A DNA stretch of 32,476 nt from Atopobiaceae bacterium (GCA_017545665.1 JAFWKQ010000011.1:1-32476); one strand, 5' to 3'; positions 19,085-27,433 are shown, numbered from the stretch's first letter. The notes: generated by a model from the letters alone, not told the origin. Numbers and translations are program-made.

Positions 19085-19113
19085 TAGTCTTACTTATTCG
19101 AAACGGAGGAGCC

Positions 19114-19821
19114 ATGTCAGACGGATTCCTACGCATTACGAACTTGCGCAAACACTACGGCGAGGGAGAGGCGAAGGTCGAGGTGCTGCGCGGCATCACC
19201 ACCTCGCTCGCCCGCGGCGAGATCTGCGTTCTGCTTGGCCCCAGCGGCTCCGGCAAATCCACGTTCCTCAACCTCGTCGGTAGCCTCGAACCAGCCGACG
19301 GCGGAAGCATTGGCATCGGAGACGCCGAACTCACCACGCTCAGCGACCGAGAGATCGTGGAGTACCGCCGCAGCCAGCTTGGGTTTGTCTTCCAGTTTTA
19401 CAACCTCGTCCCCGACCTCACGATACGCGAGAACATAGAGGTGTGCGAATACCTTTCGCCCAACCCGCTGCCCCTCGACGACCTCCTTAACTCGCTTGGC
19501 CTATGGGAGCAGCGCTCGAAGTTTCCCAACCAGGTTTCAGGCGGCCAGCAACAACGTTGCGCCATTGGGCGCGCGTTGGTAAAGAACCCGAGCCTGCTGC
19601 TCTGCGACGTACCCACCGGTGCACTAGACTACAACACCTCCAAGGAGATCCTGGCACTCATGGAGCGAGTCAACCGTGAGTACGGCTGCACCATCGTGAT
19701 CGTCACGCACAACGACGCAATCAAGCACATGGCCCATCCCATCCTGCGCCTGCGCGACGGCCTTCTGGTGGAGGACGTCGCAAACCACGACGTGTGGCCC
19801 GCGGCCGATTTGGAGTGGTAG
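19114..19821 (+). CDS. ABC ATPase, MacB/LolD family, with altered Walker B
   Basis: The 235-residue ATPase would drive the permease encoded 1 base downstream. Walker [10 protein letters not shown] is at 42-50, the Q-loop Gln at 94, signature SGGQQQR at 142-148 and the H-loop His at 199. The Walker B region reads [13 protein letters not shown]165 is present but the next residue, normally the catalytic Glu, is V166 (codon GTA, one base from GAA). In this family that Glu polarises the attacking water, so hydrolysis should be greatly slowed. Everything else is well conserved, so it is either a recent mutation, a sequence error or a deliberately slow ATPase. The ATG follows ACGGAGGAG. Confidence 0.9.
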   Translation: MSDGFLRITNLRKHYGEGEAKVEVLRGITTSLARGEICVLLGPSGSGKSTFLNLVGSLEPADGGSIGIGDAELTTLSDREIVEYRRSQLGFVFQFYNLVPDLTIRENIEVCEYLSPNPLPLDDLLNSLGLWEQRSKFPNQVSGGQQQRCAIGRALVKNPSLLLCDVPTGALDYNTSKEILALMERVNREYGCTIVIVTHNDAIKHMAHPILRLRDGLLVEDVANHDVWPAADLEW

Positions 19822-19822
19822 C

Positions 19823-22800
19823 ATGCGCAACCCACTCTTCAGGCGACACAAGCGCGAATTCTTTGGCAACCTGGGCAAATACGTTGGCCTCTTTTTGATG
19901 ATGACGTTTGCCGTCTCGTTTACCAGTGGCTTCTTGCTGGCGGCAGGAAGCATCGAGACGATCGTCGGTGGCATGAAGGAAACCTATCGCATAGAGGACG
20001 GCCGCTTTGCGTGCGACTTCGAGCCCAAGGAAGAGGCACTTGCCGCGGTCCGCGAGTTGGGAGTCACGCTGCATGAGGACTTCTACAAGCAGGTGGACAC
20101 CGCGCTTGAGGACGGTGACGGGGCAGGCGGCATAACGTGTCGCGTCTATCCCACGCGCACCGACGTCAACCTGCCCGCATACGCCCAGGGCCGTGCGCCC
20201 GCCTCGCCAAATGAAATCGCGCTCGACCGCGTATTCTGCGAGAACCACAAGCTCGAGGTCGGCAACGTCGTGAGGCTCGGCGACTCGGAGTTTACGGTTA
20301 GCGGCATCGTCACGCTGCCCGACTACCAGGCACTCTTCCAGAACAACAACAGCTTTATGTTCAACGCGCTCACCTTTGCGGTGGCCATCGTGGATCCCGC
20401 AGGCTACAAAGGCTTGGGGAATGCGGGCGAAGTGTACAACTACGCCTTTGTCTTTGACGACCAGAGCCTCACGCACGAGCAGAGGACGGACGTGGAAGAG
20501 CGGATGATGGATGTCCTCTCCGACCACGACGCATCGCTCTCCAACTTCATCGACGCAGAGGACAACCAAGGCATCGGCTACGCGCTCGACGACGTGCAAG
20601 GCGACCAGGCCATGTGGACGGTGCTGCTGTTTTTGCTCGTGATCATCATGGGATTCGTGTTCGTGGTGCTTTCGAGCGCGACCATCGAGCAGGAAAGCGC
20701 CGTGCTGGGCACCCTGCTGGCAAGCGGTTGGCGCAAGCGGGAGCTGGTGCGGCACTATATGTTCCTACCTGCCGTCGTAGGGCTCATCGCCTCGGTTGCC
20801 GGGCTTGCCCTGGGCGTGGGCGTGTTGTGCGACCCTTTTAAGGACCTGTACTATCACAGTTACAGCCTTCCTCCCTATCACACCATTTGGGACGCGCGCG
20901 TCGTGCTCATAACCGCCGTCCTCCCCTACCTTCTGTTGGTATGCATAACGCTGGTGGGCCTGCTTCGAAACCTGCGATTCACTCCGTTGCAGTTCCTGCG
21001 CCACGAAGCCGCCGGACGCCGACGCAACAGTCGGCTGCGCCTGCCCGAGGGGCTGCGCTACGTCACGCGCTTTAGGGTGCGCGTTCTCGCGCGCAACGCC
21101 AGCCATTTTGTGACGCTGTTCTTCGGCATCATGTTCGCGAGCCTCCTGCTCCTCTTTGGGCTGTGCATGCTTCCCGTGGTAGAAAACTATGCCAAGGCTC
21201 TGCGCGAGACGGTGGCCGCACCTCACCAATACGTGCTCAAAACTCCCCTAGAGCTCGAGGGCACCGACGAGGAGCGTGCTGCCTACGCCGCCGTACTGCG
21301 CCTCGCGCAGAACAAGGAGCGCATGGACGCAAACCGTCCGGCGATCGACGCGCTTGAGCGACTGCAAGACAACAAGCCCCTCGCGGACGCCCTCAAGCGG
21401 TTGCAAGACAACACCGAGCTTATGGGTGCCGTCGATCGGCTGCAAGCAAAGCCAGACCTCATGGATGCCATCAGGCGCCTGCGCAACAACACGGAGCTTA
21501 TGGATGCGGCAGAAAGGCTCGAGTCCAAGCAGGAGCTGGTAGGCGCTGCCGAACGGCTCGAATCCAAACAGGGACTTGTCGACGCCATGCAGAGGTTACT
21601 TTCCAAGCAAAGCCTGGTCGAGGCGGCGCAGCGCCTGCAGGACAAACAGAACGTCGTGGACGCGGCGCAACGGCTTGCGAGCAAGCAGGATCTGGTGGCT
21701 GCCGCGCAGCGCCTGCAGGGAAAGCAGGACGTGGTCGCCGCGGCGCAACGGTTGCAGAGCAAGCAAGACGTCGTGGCTGCCGCACAACGGCTGCAGAACA
21801 AGCAGGATATCGTGGCCGCGGCGCAGCGACTTCAGGAAAAGCAGGACGTCGTGGCCGCGGCGCAGCGGCTTCAGGGAAAGCAGGACGTCGTTGCCGCTGC
21901 GCAGCGGCTTCAGGCGCAACCGGAGCTCGTTGCCGCAGCTCAACGCATGGCCGCAGGCACGGGCACGCAAGATGACGCTGCGCTGCTGGCAAGGGCAGAC
22001 GATGCCACCAAGGCGGACTTGGCACTCGTCGCAGCAATGGACGAGCAGACGCACGCCGACATCGCACTTGTCGCCACCGTTGACGAGCAGACGCAGAGCG
22101 ACATGAAGCTCTTGGCGGCAGTCGACGGGCAGACCAGAGCCGACCTGGCGCTCGCCGCAACCATAGACGAACAGACGAAGGCCGACATGGCGCTCATGGC
22201 CACGGTGGACGGGCAGACCAAGGCCGACATGCAGATCGTCGCGGAAATGGACGGGCAGGCCATGGCCGACATGCAGACGATGGCCAATGCGGACGAACAG
22301 ACTCTCGCAGACCTCCAACTTGCCGCAAACATTGACGAACAGACCCGCTCCGATATGGAAGTCGCCGCCAGCCTAGACGAGCAGACGCAGAACGACATGC
22401 AGATCGTGGCAAACATGGACTCGCAAACACGTGACGATCTGCAAACCGTCGCGAGCGCAAACGAGCAGGCCCGTGCCGACCTCGAGCTCATATCCAATCT
22501 CGACGACAAGACGCGCGCCGACCTCGAGCTTCTTACAAAGGCAGAGGGACAGACCAAGGAAGACCTCGAGCTGCTCACGGACCTTGACGAGGCAACGCAG
22601 AAAGACGTCGACCTCGTGCGTGCCATGGATCGCGACCTCCTGGACGACCTACGCCTTGCAGCGGACATCGATGAAGACGCCCATGTGGTAAACACGCAGG
22701 CAAACAGTTCCGCCACCATTGCGCAGGCAGAGAAGTACGCCATGGCCACCGTAGAGGTCGAGCGCGCGTTTGGCGGCGAGTACGAAGAGGTTACGGTATA

Positions 22801-23557
22801 CGGCATCCAGCCGAACAGCGCCTACTGGACGAGCGTCCCCGTGGCAAACGGTACCATAGTGGCTGGTCGTGGCCTAACGGAGAAGACAAAGGCGCAGGTA
22901 GACGCTCCCGTTACCATGGTCAACCGACGGGAAGGCAACGAGTACGAGCTAACGATCGCGCAGGAGGCCTCAAACGCAGCCGATACAAACCTATACATGA
23001 GCATCGACGACTTCAACCGGCTGTTTGGGAATGACGCCGACTTCTTTAATGCGTATGCAAGCGCAGAGGAGCTGGCGCTCGACGACCGCTACGTTGCGAC
23101 GAGCATCGTTCCCGAGGACATGGACGAGATCAGCAACCAGATGCAGGAGTCCATGGGAAACATAATGACCATGATGATGCTTATGGCGGTACCCATCTAT
23201 CTCATCTTGCTCTACCTGCTCACCAAGACGGTCATCGATCGCAGCGCGCGCTCCATCAGCTATATGAAGGTATTTGGCTACCACAGCGGCGAGGTCGACG
23301 GCCTCTACATCCATCCTATAACGCTCTTCGTGCTCTTTAGCCTACTCGCGAGCATTCCGCTTATCATCGCGCTGCTTACCGGACTCCTCAAAGTGGTCTT
23401 CAGCCGATATGCAGGCAACTTCCCCATCAACATACCGCCCGATCGCCTGGCGCTCCTCGTCGTCGTTGGGATGATCGCCTACGTGGCGGTTGCCGCGCTT
23501 CACGTCCGTCGTATTCGCAAGGTGCCGCTTTCGCTCGCACTCAAGGCACAAGAGTAA
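19823..23557 (+). CDS. FtsX/MacB-type ABC permease with a long repeat-bearing extracellular domain
   Basis: This 1,244-residue permease is much longer than ordinary FtsX-type permeases. TM1 is at ~14-35, followed by an extracellular domain to ~255. An FtsX core with TM2-4 spans ~260-375, and TM5 lies at ~425-455 (FVTLFFGIMFASLLLLFG). A second extracellular domain follows (~460-1110), then the second FtsX core (TM6-8, from MTMMMLMAVPIYLILLYLL) to the C-terminus. The second extracellular domain holds fifteen 13-residue repeats (513-707) and sixteen 14-residue repeats (732-955), both predicted helical. MacB-type systems move lipids, peptides or lipoproteins, or transmit force to cell-wall enzymes; the repeat stalk would reach far into the wall. 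It is translationally coupled to the ATPase. Confidence 0.9.
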   Translation: MRNPLFRRHKREFFGNLGKYVGLFLMMTFAVSFTSGFLLAAGSIETIVGGMKETYRIEDGRFACDFEPKEEALAAVRELGVTLHEDFYKQVDTALEDGDGAGGITCRVYPTRTDVNLPAYAQGRAPASPNEIALDRVFCENHKLEVGNVVRLGDSEFTVSGIVTLPDYQALFQNNNSFMFNALTFAVAIVDPAGYKGLGNAGEVYNYAFVFDDQSLTHEQRTDVEERMMDVLSDHDASLSNFIDAEDNQGIGYALDDVQGDQAMWTVLLFLLVIIMGFVFVVLSSATIEQESAVLGTLLASGWRKRELVRHYMFLPAVVGLIASVAGLALGVGVLCDPFKDLYYHSYSLPPYHTIWDARVVLITAVLPYLLLVCITLVGLLRNLRFTPLQFLRHEAAGRRRNSRLRLPEGLRYVTRFRVRVLARNASHFVTLFFGIMFASLLLLFGLCMLPVVENYAKALRETVAAPHQYVLKTPLELEGTDEERAAYAAVLRLAQNKERMDANRPAIDALERLQDNKPLADALKRLQDNTELMGAVDRLQAKPDLMDAIRRLRNNTELMDAAERLESKQELVGAAERLESKQGLVDAMQRLLSKQSLVEAAQRLQDKQNVVDAAQRLASKQDLVAAAQRLQGKQDVVAAAQRLQSKQDVVAAAQRLQNKQDIVAAAQRLQEKQDVVAAAQRLQGKQDVVAAAQRLQAQPELVAAAQRMAAGTGTQDDAALLARADDATKADLALVAAMDEQTHADIALVATVDEQTQSDMKLLAAVDGQTRADLALAATIDEQTKADMALMATVDGQTKADMQIVAEMDGQAMADMQTMANADEQTLADLQLAANIDEQTRSDMEVAASLDEQTQNDMQIVANMDSQTRDDLQTVASANEQARADLELISNLDDKTRADLELLTKAEGQTKEDLELLTDLDEATQKDVDLVRAMDRDLLDDLRLAADIDEDAHVVNTQANSSATIAQAEKYAMATVEVERAFGGEYEEVTVYGIQPNSAYWTSVPVANGTIVAGRGLTEKTKAQVDAPVTMVNRREGNEYELTIAQEASNAADTNLYMSIDDFNRLFGNDADFFNAYASAEELALDDRYVATSIVPEDMDEISNQMQESMGNIMTMMMLMAVPIYLILLYLLTKTVIDRSARSISYMKVFGYHSGEVDGLYIHPITLFVLFSLLASIPLIIALLTGLLKVVFSRYAGNFPINIPPDRLALLVVVGMIAYVAVAALHVRRIRKVPLSLALKAQE
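21359..21943 (+). repeat. 39-bp repeats, 15 copies (13-residue RLQxKQDVVAAAQ)
   Basis: Consecutive units read RL(Q)x(K)Q(D)(V)VAAAQ. The first four are diverged (e.g. RLQDNTELMGAVD); units 9-14 are nearly identical, pointing to recent expansion within the permease gene. A degenerate unit follows at 21944. Confidence 0.92.
22016..22687 (+). repeat. 42-bp repeats, 16 copies (14-residue DxxLxAxxDEQTxA)
   Basis: Units such as DIALVATVDEQTQS and DMALMATVDGQTKA follow one another without gaps. The last four diverge (e.g. DLELLTDLDEATQK). Fourteen residues equals two heptads, which suits a coiled coil; the preceding 13-residue array does not. Confidence 0.92.
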
Positions 23558-23593
23558 ATCGTTCGCGGCAATCACCATCCCGTTACTCTTCAG

Positions 23594-23687
23594 ACCCCGC
23601 GCCTTCGCCAGGCCCGCATGCGGCTCCGCGCTCGCTTCGCTCGCTCACTTCGTGAGTCGCCGCTTGCGGGCCGGGCGAGCTCGGGGT
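23594..23687. repeat. Long hairpin element B with conserved 40-base core
   Basis: Left arm 23594-23624 pairs imperfectly with 23659-23687 (ACCCCG, TCGCC, GGCCCGCA, GCGGC blocks). The core 23622-23661 is identical to 14202-14241 of element A. It lies 36 bases after the permease stop, so it may also end that transcript. Confidence 0.8.
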
Positions 23688-23737
23688 GTGGACGGCAATC
23701 AGCATTCCTACATAAAGTCTGCATTGGCTAACTTTTA

Positions 23738-23768
23738 CTTGTTTACTCTGGTTAACTTATGCTATAGT
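23738..23768 (+). promoter_or_regulatory. Promoter of the candidate small RNA
   Basis: TTGTTT (23739-23744) and TATAGT (23763-23768) are 18 bp apart. The -35 side overlaps the 20-base motif also found at 18982-19001, so the RNA may share control with the metal-efflux operon. Confidence 0.5.
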
Positions 23769-23772
23769 TCCT

Positions 23773-23896
23773 TTGTCAGGAAACGGGCCAACACATTGGC
23801 CCCCGGCACCGGGCGCGGATAATAGAGGACCTCTCCCCTCTCCCTCCCTCACCGACGCCTGTTTGGCACCTCGCTCCCCCAGCGAGGTGCCTTTTT
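23773..23896 (+). ncRNA. Candidate standalone small RNA
   Basis: Between a promoter and a strong terminator lie ~120 bases with no credible protein frame but several hairpins: GGGCCAA-CACA-TTGGCCC (23785-23802), CCCGG-CA-CCGGG (23802-23813) and AGAGG-A-CCTCT (23824-23834), then the terminator. A gene on the same strand does not follow, so a riboswitch leader is unlikely. I do not recognise a known RNA family. Confidence 0.45.
23865..23896 (+). terminator. Strong intrinsic terminator of the small RNA
   Basis: GGCACCTCGCT pairs with AGCGAGGTGCC (11 bp, CCCCC loop) and is followed directly by TTTTT. Confidence 0.9.
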
Positions 23897-24000
23897 ATGT
23901 CTGCTATGATATCGACTTTTGCGGTTTTGGCCGTAGAAGGCACCCGCTCGTTCGAAAACTGAAGTGCAGGAATTATGTACATCCTTATTTATTATAAATT

Positions 24001-24157
24001 AATGGGAAATGAATCTGTTCAAAACTGCAAAAGCCCAGGATTCGCAATAATTGAGGTCATTCATTTCCCATTGCATATTTTATCTAAGGGGAAATGAATC
24101 TGTTCAAAAATACAAAAGCCCAGGTTTTTAGACTTTTGACTCGATTCATTTCCCATT
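24001..24157. repeat. Two tandem ~70-base inverted-repeat elements
   Basis: Unit 1 (24001-24072) is bounded by AATGGGAAATGAAT and its perfect 14-bp complement. Unit 2 (24088-24157) is bounded by GGGAAATGAATC (24089-24100) and its complement (24143-24154). Inside, both share CTGTTCAAAA and CAAAAGCCCAGG at the same spacing; the second halves differ. The stretch is AT-rich. It could be a palindromic mobile element duplicated in place or a structured RNA. Confidence 0.85.
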
Positions 24158-24235
24158 AATTCTACAGCTTTCTGAATACTTTGTAAGCAGACACTGCCGA
24201 ACTCACCCAAACGAACCAGCGAAAACCAAAACAGC

Positions 24236-24275
24236 GGGGACGCTCGGGGAAATCAACGGTTCCCCCAGGCGCCCC
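24236..24275 (-). terminator. Terminator of the ferritin-like transcript
   Basis: GGGGAA (24246-24251) pairs with TTCCCC (24260-24265), with further outer pairing. On the minus strand the hairpin is followed by GCTGTTTTGGTTTT. It lies 23 bases past the ferritin-like stop. Confidence 0.55.
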
Positions 24276-24297
24276 CTACCCTCTTGCCACTATAAAG

Positions 24298-24783
24298 CTA
24301 TTCCGTGGCGCTCGAATCGGATCCCCTTAGCTTGAGCATGAGCCAATTCTGGAGGCCGATGAGCTCGATGAGCTCGAGGTCCTGATTGGTCTCCTGCAAG
24401 TCCTCGTCCTCGTCAAGCAGGTAGGCCTTCATGTCCTCGTATGCCACAAGATCGCCATCGAAGCACGGCATCATGCTCATTACCAGGGCAATGCCATCCT
24501 CGGACACCTTCTTCTCGCTCTTGAGGTACTCAACGATGTCGTCGTACACCTTGGTCTCAGGCGTAGCCTCGATCTTCACCTTGCCACCGAGGTCGAGGAT
24601 TCGGTTGGCAAACTTCTCCACCCAACCCATCTCTTCCTCGGCATGCGCGGCGTATTTGCTTGCCAGCGCCGTTAGGCCTTTGGAACCGAATACCAGCCCC
24701 TGGATGCGATGACCGTAGCTCTGGGCACTCAGCCCCGATACGATTGCCTGCAATGCGTCGATTTCCTTCTGCACGTCTGCCAT
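24298..24783 (-). CDS. Bacterioferritin-like four-helix protein lacking most metal ligands
   Basis: The 161-residue protein aligns with bacterioferritin: HAEEEMGWVEKFANRILDLGG (47-67) and LELIELIGLQNWL (136-148) match the family in place and spacing. Ferroxidase ligands are mostly changed: E51 and E125 remain, but W54 stands where His is expected, D128 where the second His is expected, and the first-helix Glu is absent. Storage or redox roles other than classic ferroxidase are possible. The ATG at 24783 is chosen over 24933 because AAAGGAG lies 8 bases before it and the longer start lacks family sequence. It follows the rubredoxin fusion gene by 37 bases, probably one operon. Confidence 0.8.
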   Translation of the reverse strand: MADVQKEIDALQAIVSGLSAQSYGHRIQGLVFGSKGLTALASKYAAHAEEEMGWVEKFANRILDLGGKVKIEATPETKVYDDIVEYLKSEKKVSEDGIALVMSMMPCFDGDLVAYEDMKAYLLDEDEDLQETNQDLELIELIGLQNWLMLKLRGSDSSATE

Positions 24784-24820
24784 TATGCAGCTCCTTTCCT
24801 TTGCCACTGCAAAAGCCGTC

Positions 24821-25768
24821 CTATGCCGCGTTGAACTTGCTCTTTGGCTGCTTGCAACGCGGGCATTTCCAATCGTCTGGCAGCTCCTCGAAGGGAACGC
24901 CGTCGTGTTCGTCGGGGTCGTACACATAGCCACACACCGAGCACACGTACTTGCCCGTACGCGTCTTGAAGGTAATCTCGCCCACGGGAATCGCCTCGGG
25001 CGGATTGTCGAGGTCCACCACGCGCTTTGCCTCGAGGTTCTCGGGGCCCTGCGGCGTGTGGGTGGAAAGGTAGACCGTCGGGTTGGCCGTCACGAACGCA
25101 CGCACGCGATCCATCGTCTCTCGCGCGGCCGCGATGTCCTCGAACACCACCGAGAGCTTGTTTGCGTAAAGTGCCTCGTCCACATAGGTAATGTCGCCGT
25201 GGATCATATAGAAGAGGCCCTCTTCCACATCCTCCACGATAACGATGGCGTTTCCCTTTGTATGACCCTCGGCACGAATGAACCAAACGCCCTCGGCAAT
25301 CTTTTGGCTCTCGGGGAAATTCTTGTAGGGGCCATCCGTAAACGCGACGGGCGTTATGTTGGGCACGTCCTTGAGCTCATCCGCCCCCACCTCGTGCTCG
25401 TTCACGAAGATCTGCGCATTGGGGAAGCTCTTGAGCTCGCCGGAGTGATCGGCATGCTTGTGGGTGAGCAGCACCTTGCTCACCTGCTCGGGAGCATAGC
25501 CAAGCTTGGCAAGCGCCTCCAGGTACGGCGCCACGTCGTGACCGGTGTAGATCATGGTCGTCTCGTCGGGCGATTCCTCGGGCGCGCCTGCAGGCAAACC
25601 AGTGTCCACCAGGATGACCTCGTCACCGGTGTCTATAAGGTAATTCTGCAGGCTGGAGCGATACACAACCGAGGCGTCGAAGGCCTCGGGACCCTCCTCG
25701 CCGCCAAAGGCAAACGGCTGCCTCGCAAACCCTCCGTCGCGATAGATAATCGGAAGAATCTTAATCAT
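24821..25768 (-). CDS. Metallo-beta-lactamase-fold protein fused to rubredoxin
   Basis: Residues 1-~250 form a lactonase-like metallo-beta-lactamase domain: H103-x-H105-x-D107-H108 ([11 protein letters not shown]), H169, D192 and H237 give a two-metal site. Residues ~268-315 are a rubredoxin with C276-x2-C279-G-Y-V-Y-D-P and C302-P-x-C305, binding one iron. Flavodiiron proteins combine such folds with a flavodoxin domain to reduce O2 or NO; here no flavodoxin is present, so the domain order is unusual. The ATG at 25768 follows GGGGAGG. Operon with the ferritin-like gene suggests oxygen or iron stress handling in an anaerobe; the reaction is not known from sequence. Confidence 0.9.
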   Translation of the reverse strand: MIKILPIIYRDGGFARQPFAFGGEEGPEAFDASVVYRSSLQNYLIDTGDEVILVDTGLPAGAPEESPDETTMIYTGHDVAPYLEALAKLGYAPEQVSKVLLTHKHADHSGELKSFPNAQIFVNEHEVGADELKDVPNITPVAFTDGPYKNFPESQKIAEGVWFIRAEGHTKGNAIVIVEDVEEGLFYMIHGDITYVDEALYANKLSVVFEDIAAARETMDRVRAFVTANPTVYLSTHTPQGPENLEAKRVVDLDNPPEAIPVGEITFKTRTGKYVCSVCGYVYDPDEHDGVPFEELPDDWKCPRCKQPKSKFNAA

Positions 25769-25806
25769 GCAACTACCTCCCCTTCGAAAAGAACGACGAC
25801 AAAAGA

Positions 25807-25820
25807 GTTACACGTGTCAC
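25807..25820. promoter_or_regulatory. Palindrome upstream of the rubredoxin fusion gene
   Basis: GTTACACGTGTCAC is a near-perfect 14-bp palindrome 39 bases before the start. A second GTCAC...GTTAC arrangement lies at 25854-25866. On the minus strand a TTGACA occurs in this stretch. A candidate repressor or redox-regulator site. Confidence 0.35.
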
Positions 25821-25920
25821 CCATCTGTGTCAATTTGCATAAAGCCCCCGTTTGTCACATAAGTTACAGACAAGGGCAATCTGTCCCGCAATTGGGATAT
25901 GCGACGTCTGAGCGCCAGCG

Positions 25921-26700
25921 CTATCCAAGCGCGACGTCAAGCACCATCATGAGCACAAAGCCAATGCTAAACGCGACGGTACCGGCATTGGAGTGCTCAC
26001 CCTCGCTCATCTCGGGTATGAGCTCCTCGACGACCACATAGAACATGGCACCCGCCGCAAAGGCGAGCAGGTACGGTAGAAGCAACGACACCAGACTCGA
26101 GGCAAGGATGGTAACGAACGCGGCGATCGGCTCCACCGCGCCCGAGAGAACGCCGTACAGGAAGGTCTTGCCCTTGCTCATTCCCTCGGCACGCAACGGC
26201 ATGGACACGATGGCACCCTCGGGGAAGTTCTGTATGGCAATTCCCGCAGACAAAACCAATGCACCCGCGGCACTCACCAGGCCGCCGCCCGCCAGCAGGT
26301 TGGCGTACACGACGCCTACCGCCATGCCCTCGGGAATGTTGTGCAGCGTTACGGCAAGGATAAGCTTTGTCGTACGCTTGAGGCTGCTCGAGGGGCCTTC
26401 CTCCCCTTGGTCCATGTGCATGTGCGGCGTGATCTCGTCCAATAAGAGCAAGAAGCCCATACCCACAAGGAAGCCAACCGCCGCCGGGACGAACGAGAGC
26501 TTTCCCATGTGCGCCGAACCCTCGAGCGCAGGGTTGAGCAGGCTCCAAAAGGAGGCAGCGACCATCACGCCGGCCGCAAATCCCGTGAGCACGCGTTGCA
26601 AGCCCTTAGATATTGAGTCCCTTAGCAAGAAGACCATTGCCGCACCCAGGGAGGTACCCACGAACGGCAGCAGGAGACCGATCATAACCTGAGTATTCAT
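25921..26700 (-). CDS. ZIP-family metal transporter
   Basis: The 259-residue membrane protein has the ZIP metal-channel motifs H120-N-I-P-E124-G and Q157-N-F-P-E161-G, a cytoplasmic His-rich loop (TPHMHMDQ, 91-98) and VEELIPE near the end. There are about eight helices. It imports Zn, Fe or Mn down or against gradient; substrate is not certain. The start at 26700 is preferred to 26751 or 26718 because AAAGGA lies 7 bases before it. It is divergent from a TetR gene with a palindrome between them, so that regulator probably controls it. Confidence 0.9.
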   Translation of the reverse strand: MNTQVMIGLLLPFVGTSLGAAMVFLLRDSISKGLQRVLTGFAAGVMVAASFWSLLNPALEGSAHMGKLSFVPAAVGFLVGMGFLLLLDEITPHMHMDQGEEGPSSSLKRTTKLILAVTLHNIPEGMAVGVVYANLLAGGGLVSAAGALVLSAGIAIQNFPEGAIVSMPLRAEGMSKGKTFLYGVLSGAVEPIAAFVTILASSLVSLLLPYLLAFAAGAMFYVVVEELIPEMSEGEHSNAGTVAFSIGFVLMMVLDVALG

Positions 26701-26766
26701 AGCACCATCCTTTGACATCCGAAACCCTGAGAAGTAAGGTACATTTGTCACGCAGGAAGGTCAATT

Positions 26767-26777
26767 GGCAAATTGCC
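26767..26777. promoter_or_regulatory. Candidate TetR operator GGCAA-A-TTGCC
   Basis: A small palindrome near the middle of the 139-base region between the divergent ZIP and TetR genes. A further TTGGCAAGG half site lies at ~26795. Confidence 0.4.
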
Positions 26778-26839
26778 GCGTGCTGAAATGCGCATTGGCA
26801 AGGCAGACGCAATGCAGGAACCAAACGGAGAGGCACCCC

Positions 26840-27433
26840 ATGGCAAAAACCGACGACATGCGCTACCTGCGCACCGAGGCGGCCATACGGTCTGCGTTCT
26901 TGGACCTCGTGCTGGAGGGCCCGATCGCATCCGTAACCGCCACCGCAGTCTGCCAACGCGCCGGCATAAGCCGAAACGCCTTCTACCTTCATCATGCGGG
27001 CGTGCAAGGGCTCTATGCCACGCTCGTGGACGAGCTGGTGGAAGACATACGTTCCGAGAGCCTCGCCTCCGCAGAGCGAAGGTCGCTCACGGGCGAGGAC
27101 GACTCGTTCAGCTCGTCGGTGCTCGGTGCCGTGGCTCGACACGAGGAGACGCTGCGCGCCCTGCTGCCTTCCGACGACGGGTCGCTCACCAAATGCCTCG
27201 CTGAGGGCATCGAAGAGGCGTTCGTGGAGGCGGCGCTGCGCTTTGGCGAGCATGGCGGAAGCCAAGAGCACCGACTCCGTTGCGCCTATGCGGCGTGGGC
27301 CGTCGTCGGCATGGCAGCTCGCTGGATCAGCCTTACGCAACGTCCCATCTTAGAGGCAATCCCCCAGTTCGAGCTCCTCGCCGCCGGCGTAAACGAACAG
27401 TCGTCGCGCTACCTTCTGGAACAGGAACAGTAA
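26840..27433 (+). CDS. TetR/AcrR-family regulator
   Basis: The 197-residue protein has the TetR DNA-binding helices at the N-terminus: LRTEAAIRSAFLDLV and CQRAGISRNAFYLHH (~40-54), where the recognition helix is RNAFYLHH. The C-terminal domain is a variable ligand pocket and gives no substrate clue. The ATG at 26840 follows GGAGAGG; an upstream ATG at 26765 lacks a site. Divergence from the ZIP gene suggests it represses metal uptake or its own gene. Confidence 0.88.
   Translation: MAKTDDMRYLRTEAAIRSAFLDLVLEGPIASVTATAVCQRAGISRNAFYLHHAGVQGLYATLVDELVEDIRSESLASAERRSLTGEDDSFSSSVLGAVARHEETLRALLPSDDGSLTKCLAEGIEEAFVEAALRFGEHGGSQEHRLRCAYAAWAVVGMAARWISLTQRPILEAIPQFELLAAGVNEQSSRYLLEQEQ

Larger units (their letters stand above)
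23558..24297. other. 740-base gene-free region
   Basis: No convincing protein gene is seen. It holds hairpin element B, a promoter plus candidate small RNA with terminator, two tandem inverted-repeat elements in AT-rich DNA unlike the surroundings, and a terminator for the converging ferritin-like transcript. A 21-codon ATG frame at 23897 is too short to support. Confidence 0.7.

Noticed and set aside
21283..22806. Several open frames antisense to or out of frame with the permease repeats
   Set aside because: They mirror the 39- and 42-bp repeats. The permease frame alone connects to FtsX domains on both sides.
23773..23896. Riboswitch or T-box leader
   Set aside because: No same-strand gene follows the terminator, and no known aptamer or T-box sequence is recognisable.
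24001..24157. Possible CRISPR array
   Set aside because: Only two units, each with its own terminal inverted repeats and no spacer pattern.
24001..24157. Type III toxin-antitoxin RNA repeats
   Set aside because: No toxin gene lies next to the repeats, and the units are longer and fewer than such antitoxins.
24785..26041. 418-codon plus-strand open frame
   Set aside because: Antisense to the metallo-beta-lactamase/rubredoxin gene, whose metal and Cys motifs are unmistakable on the minus strand.
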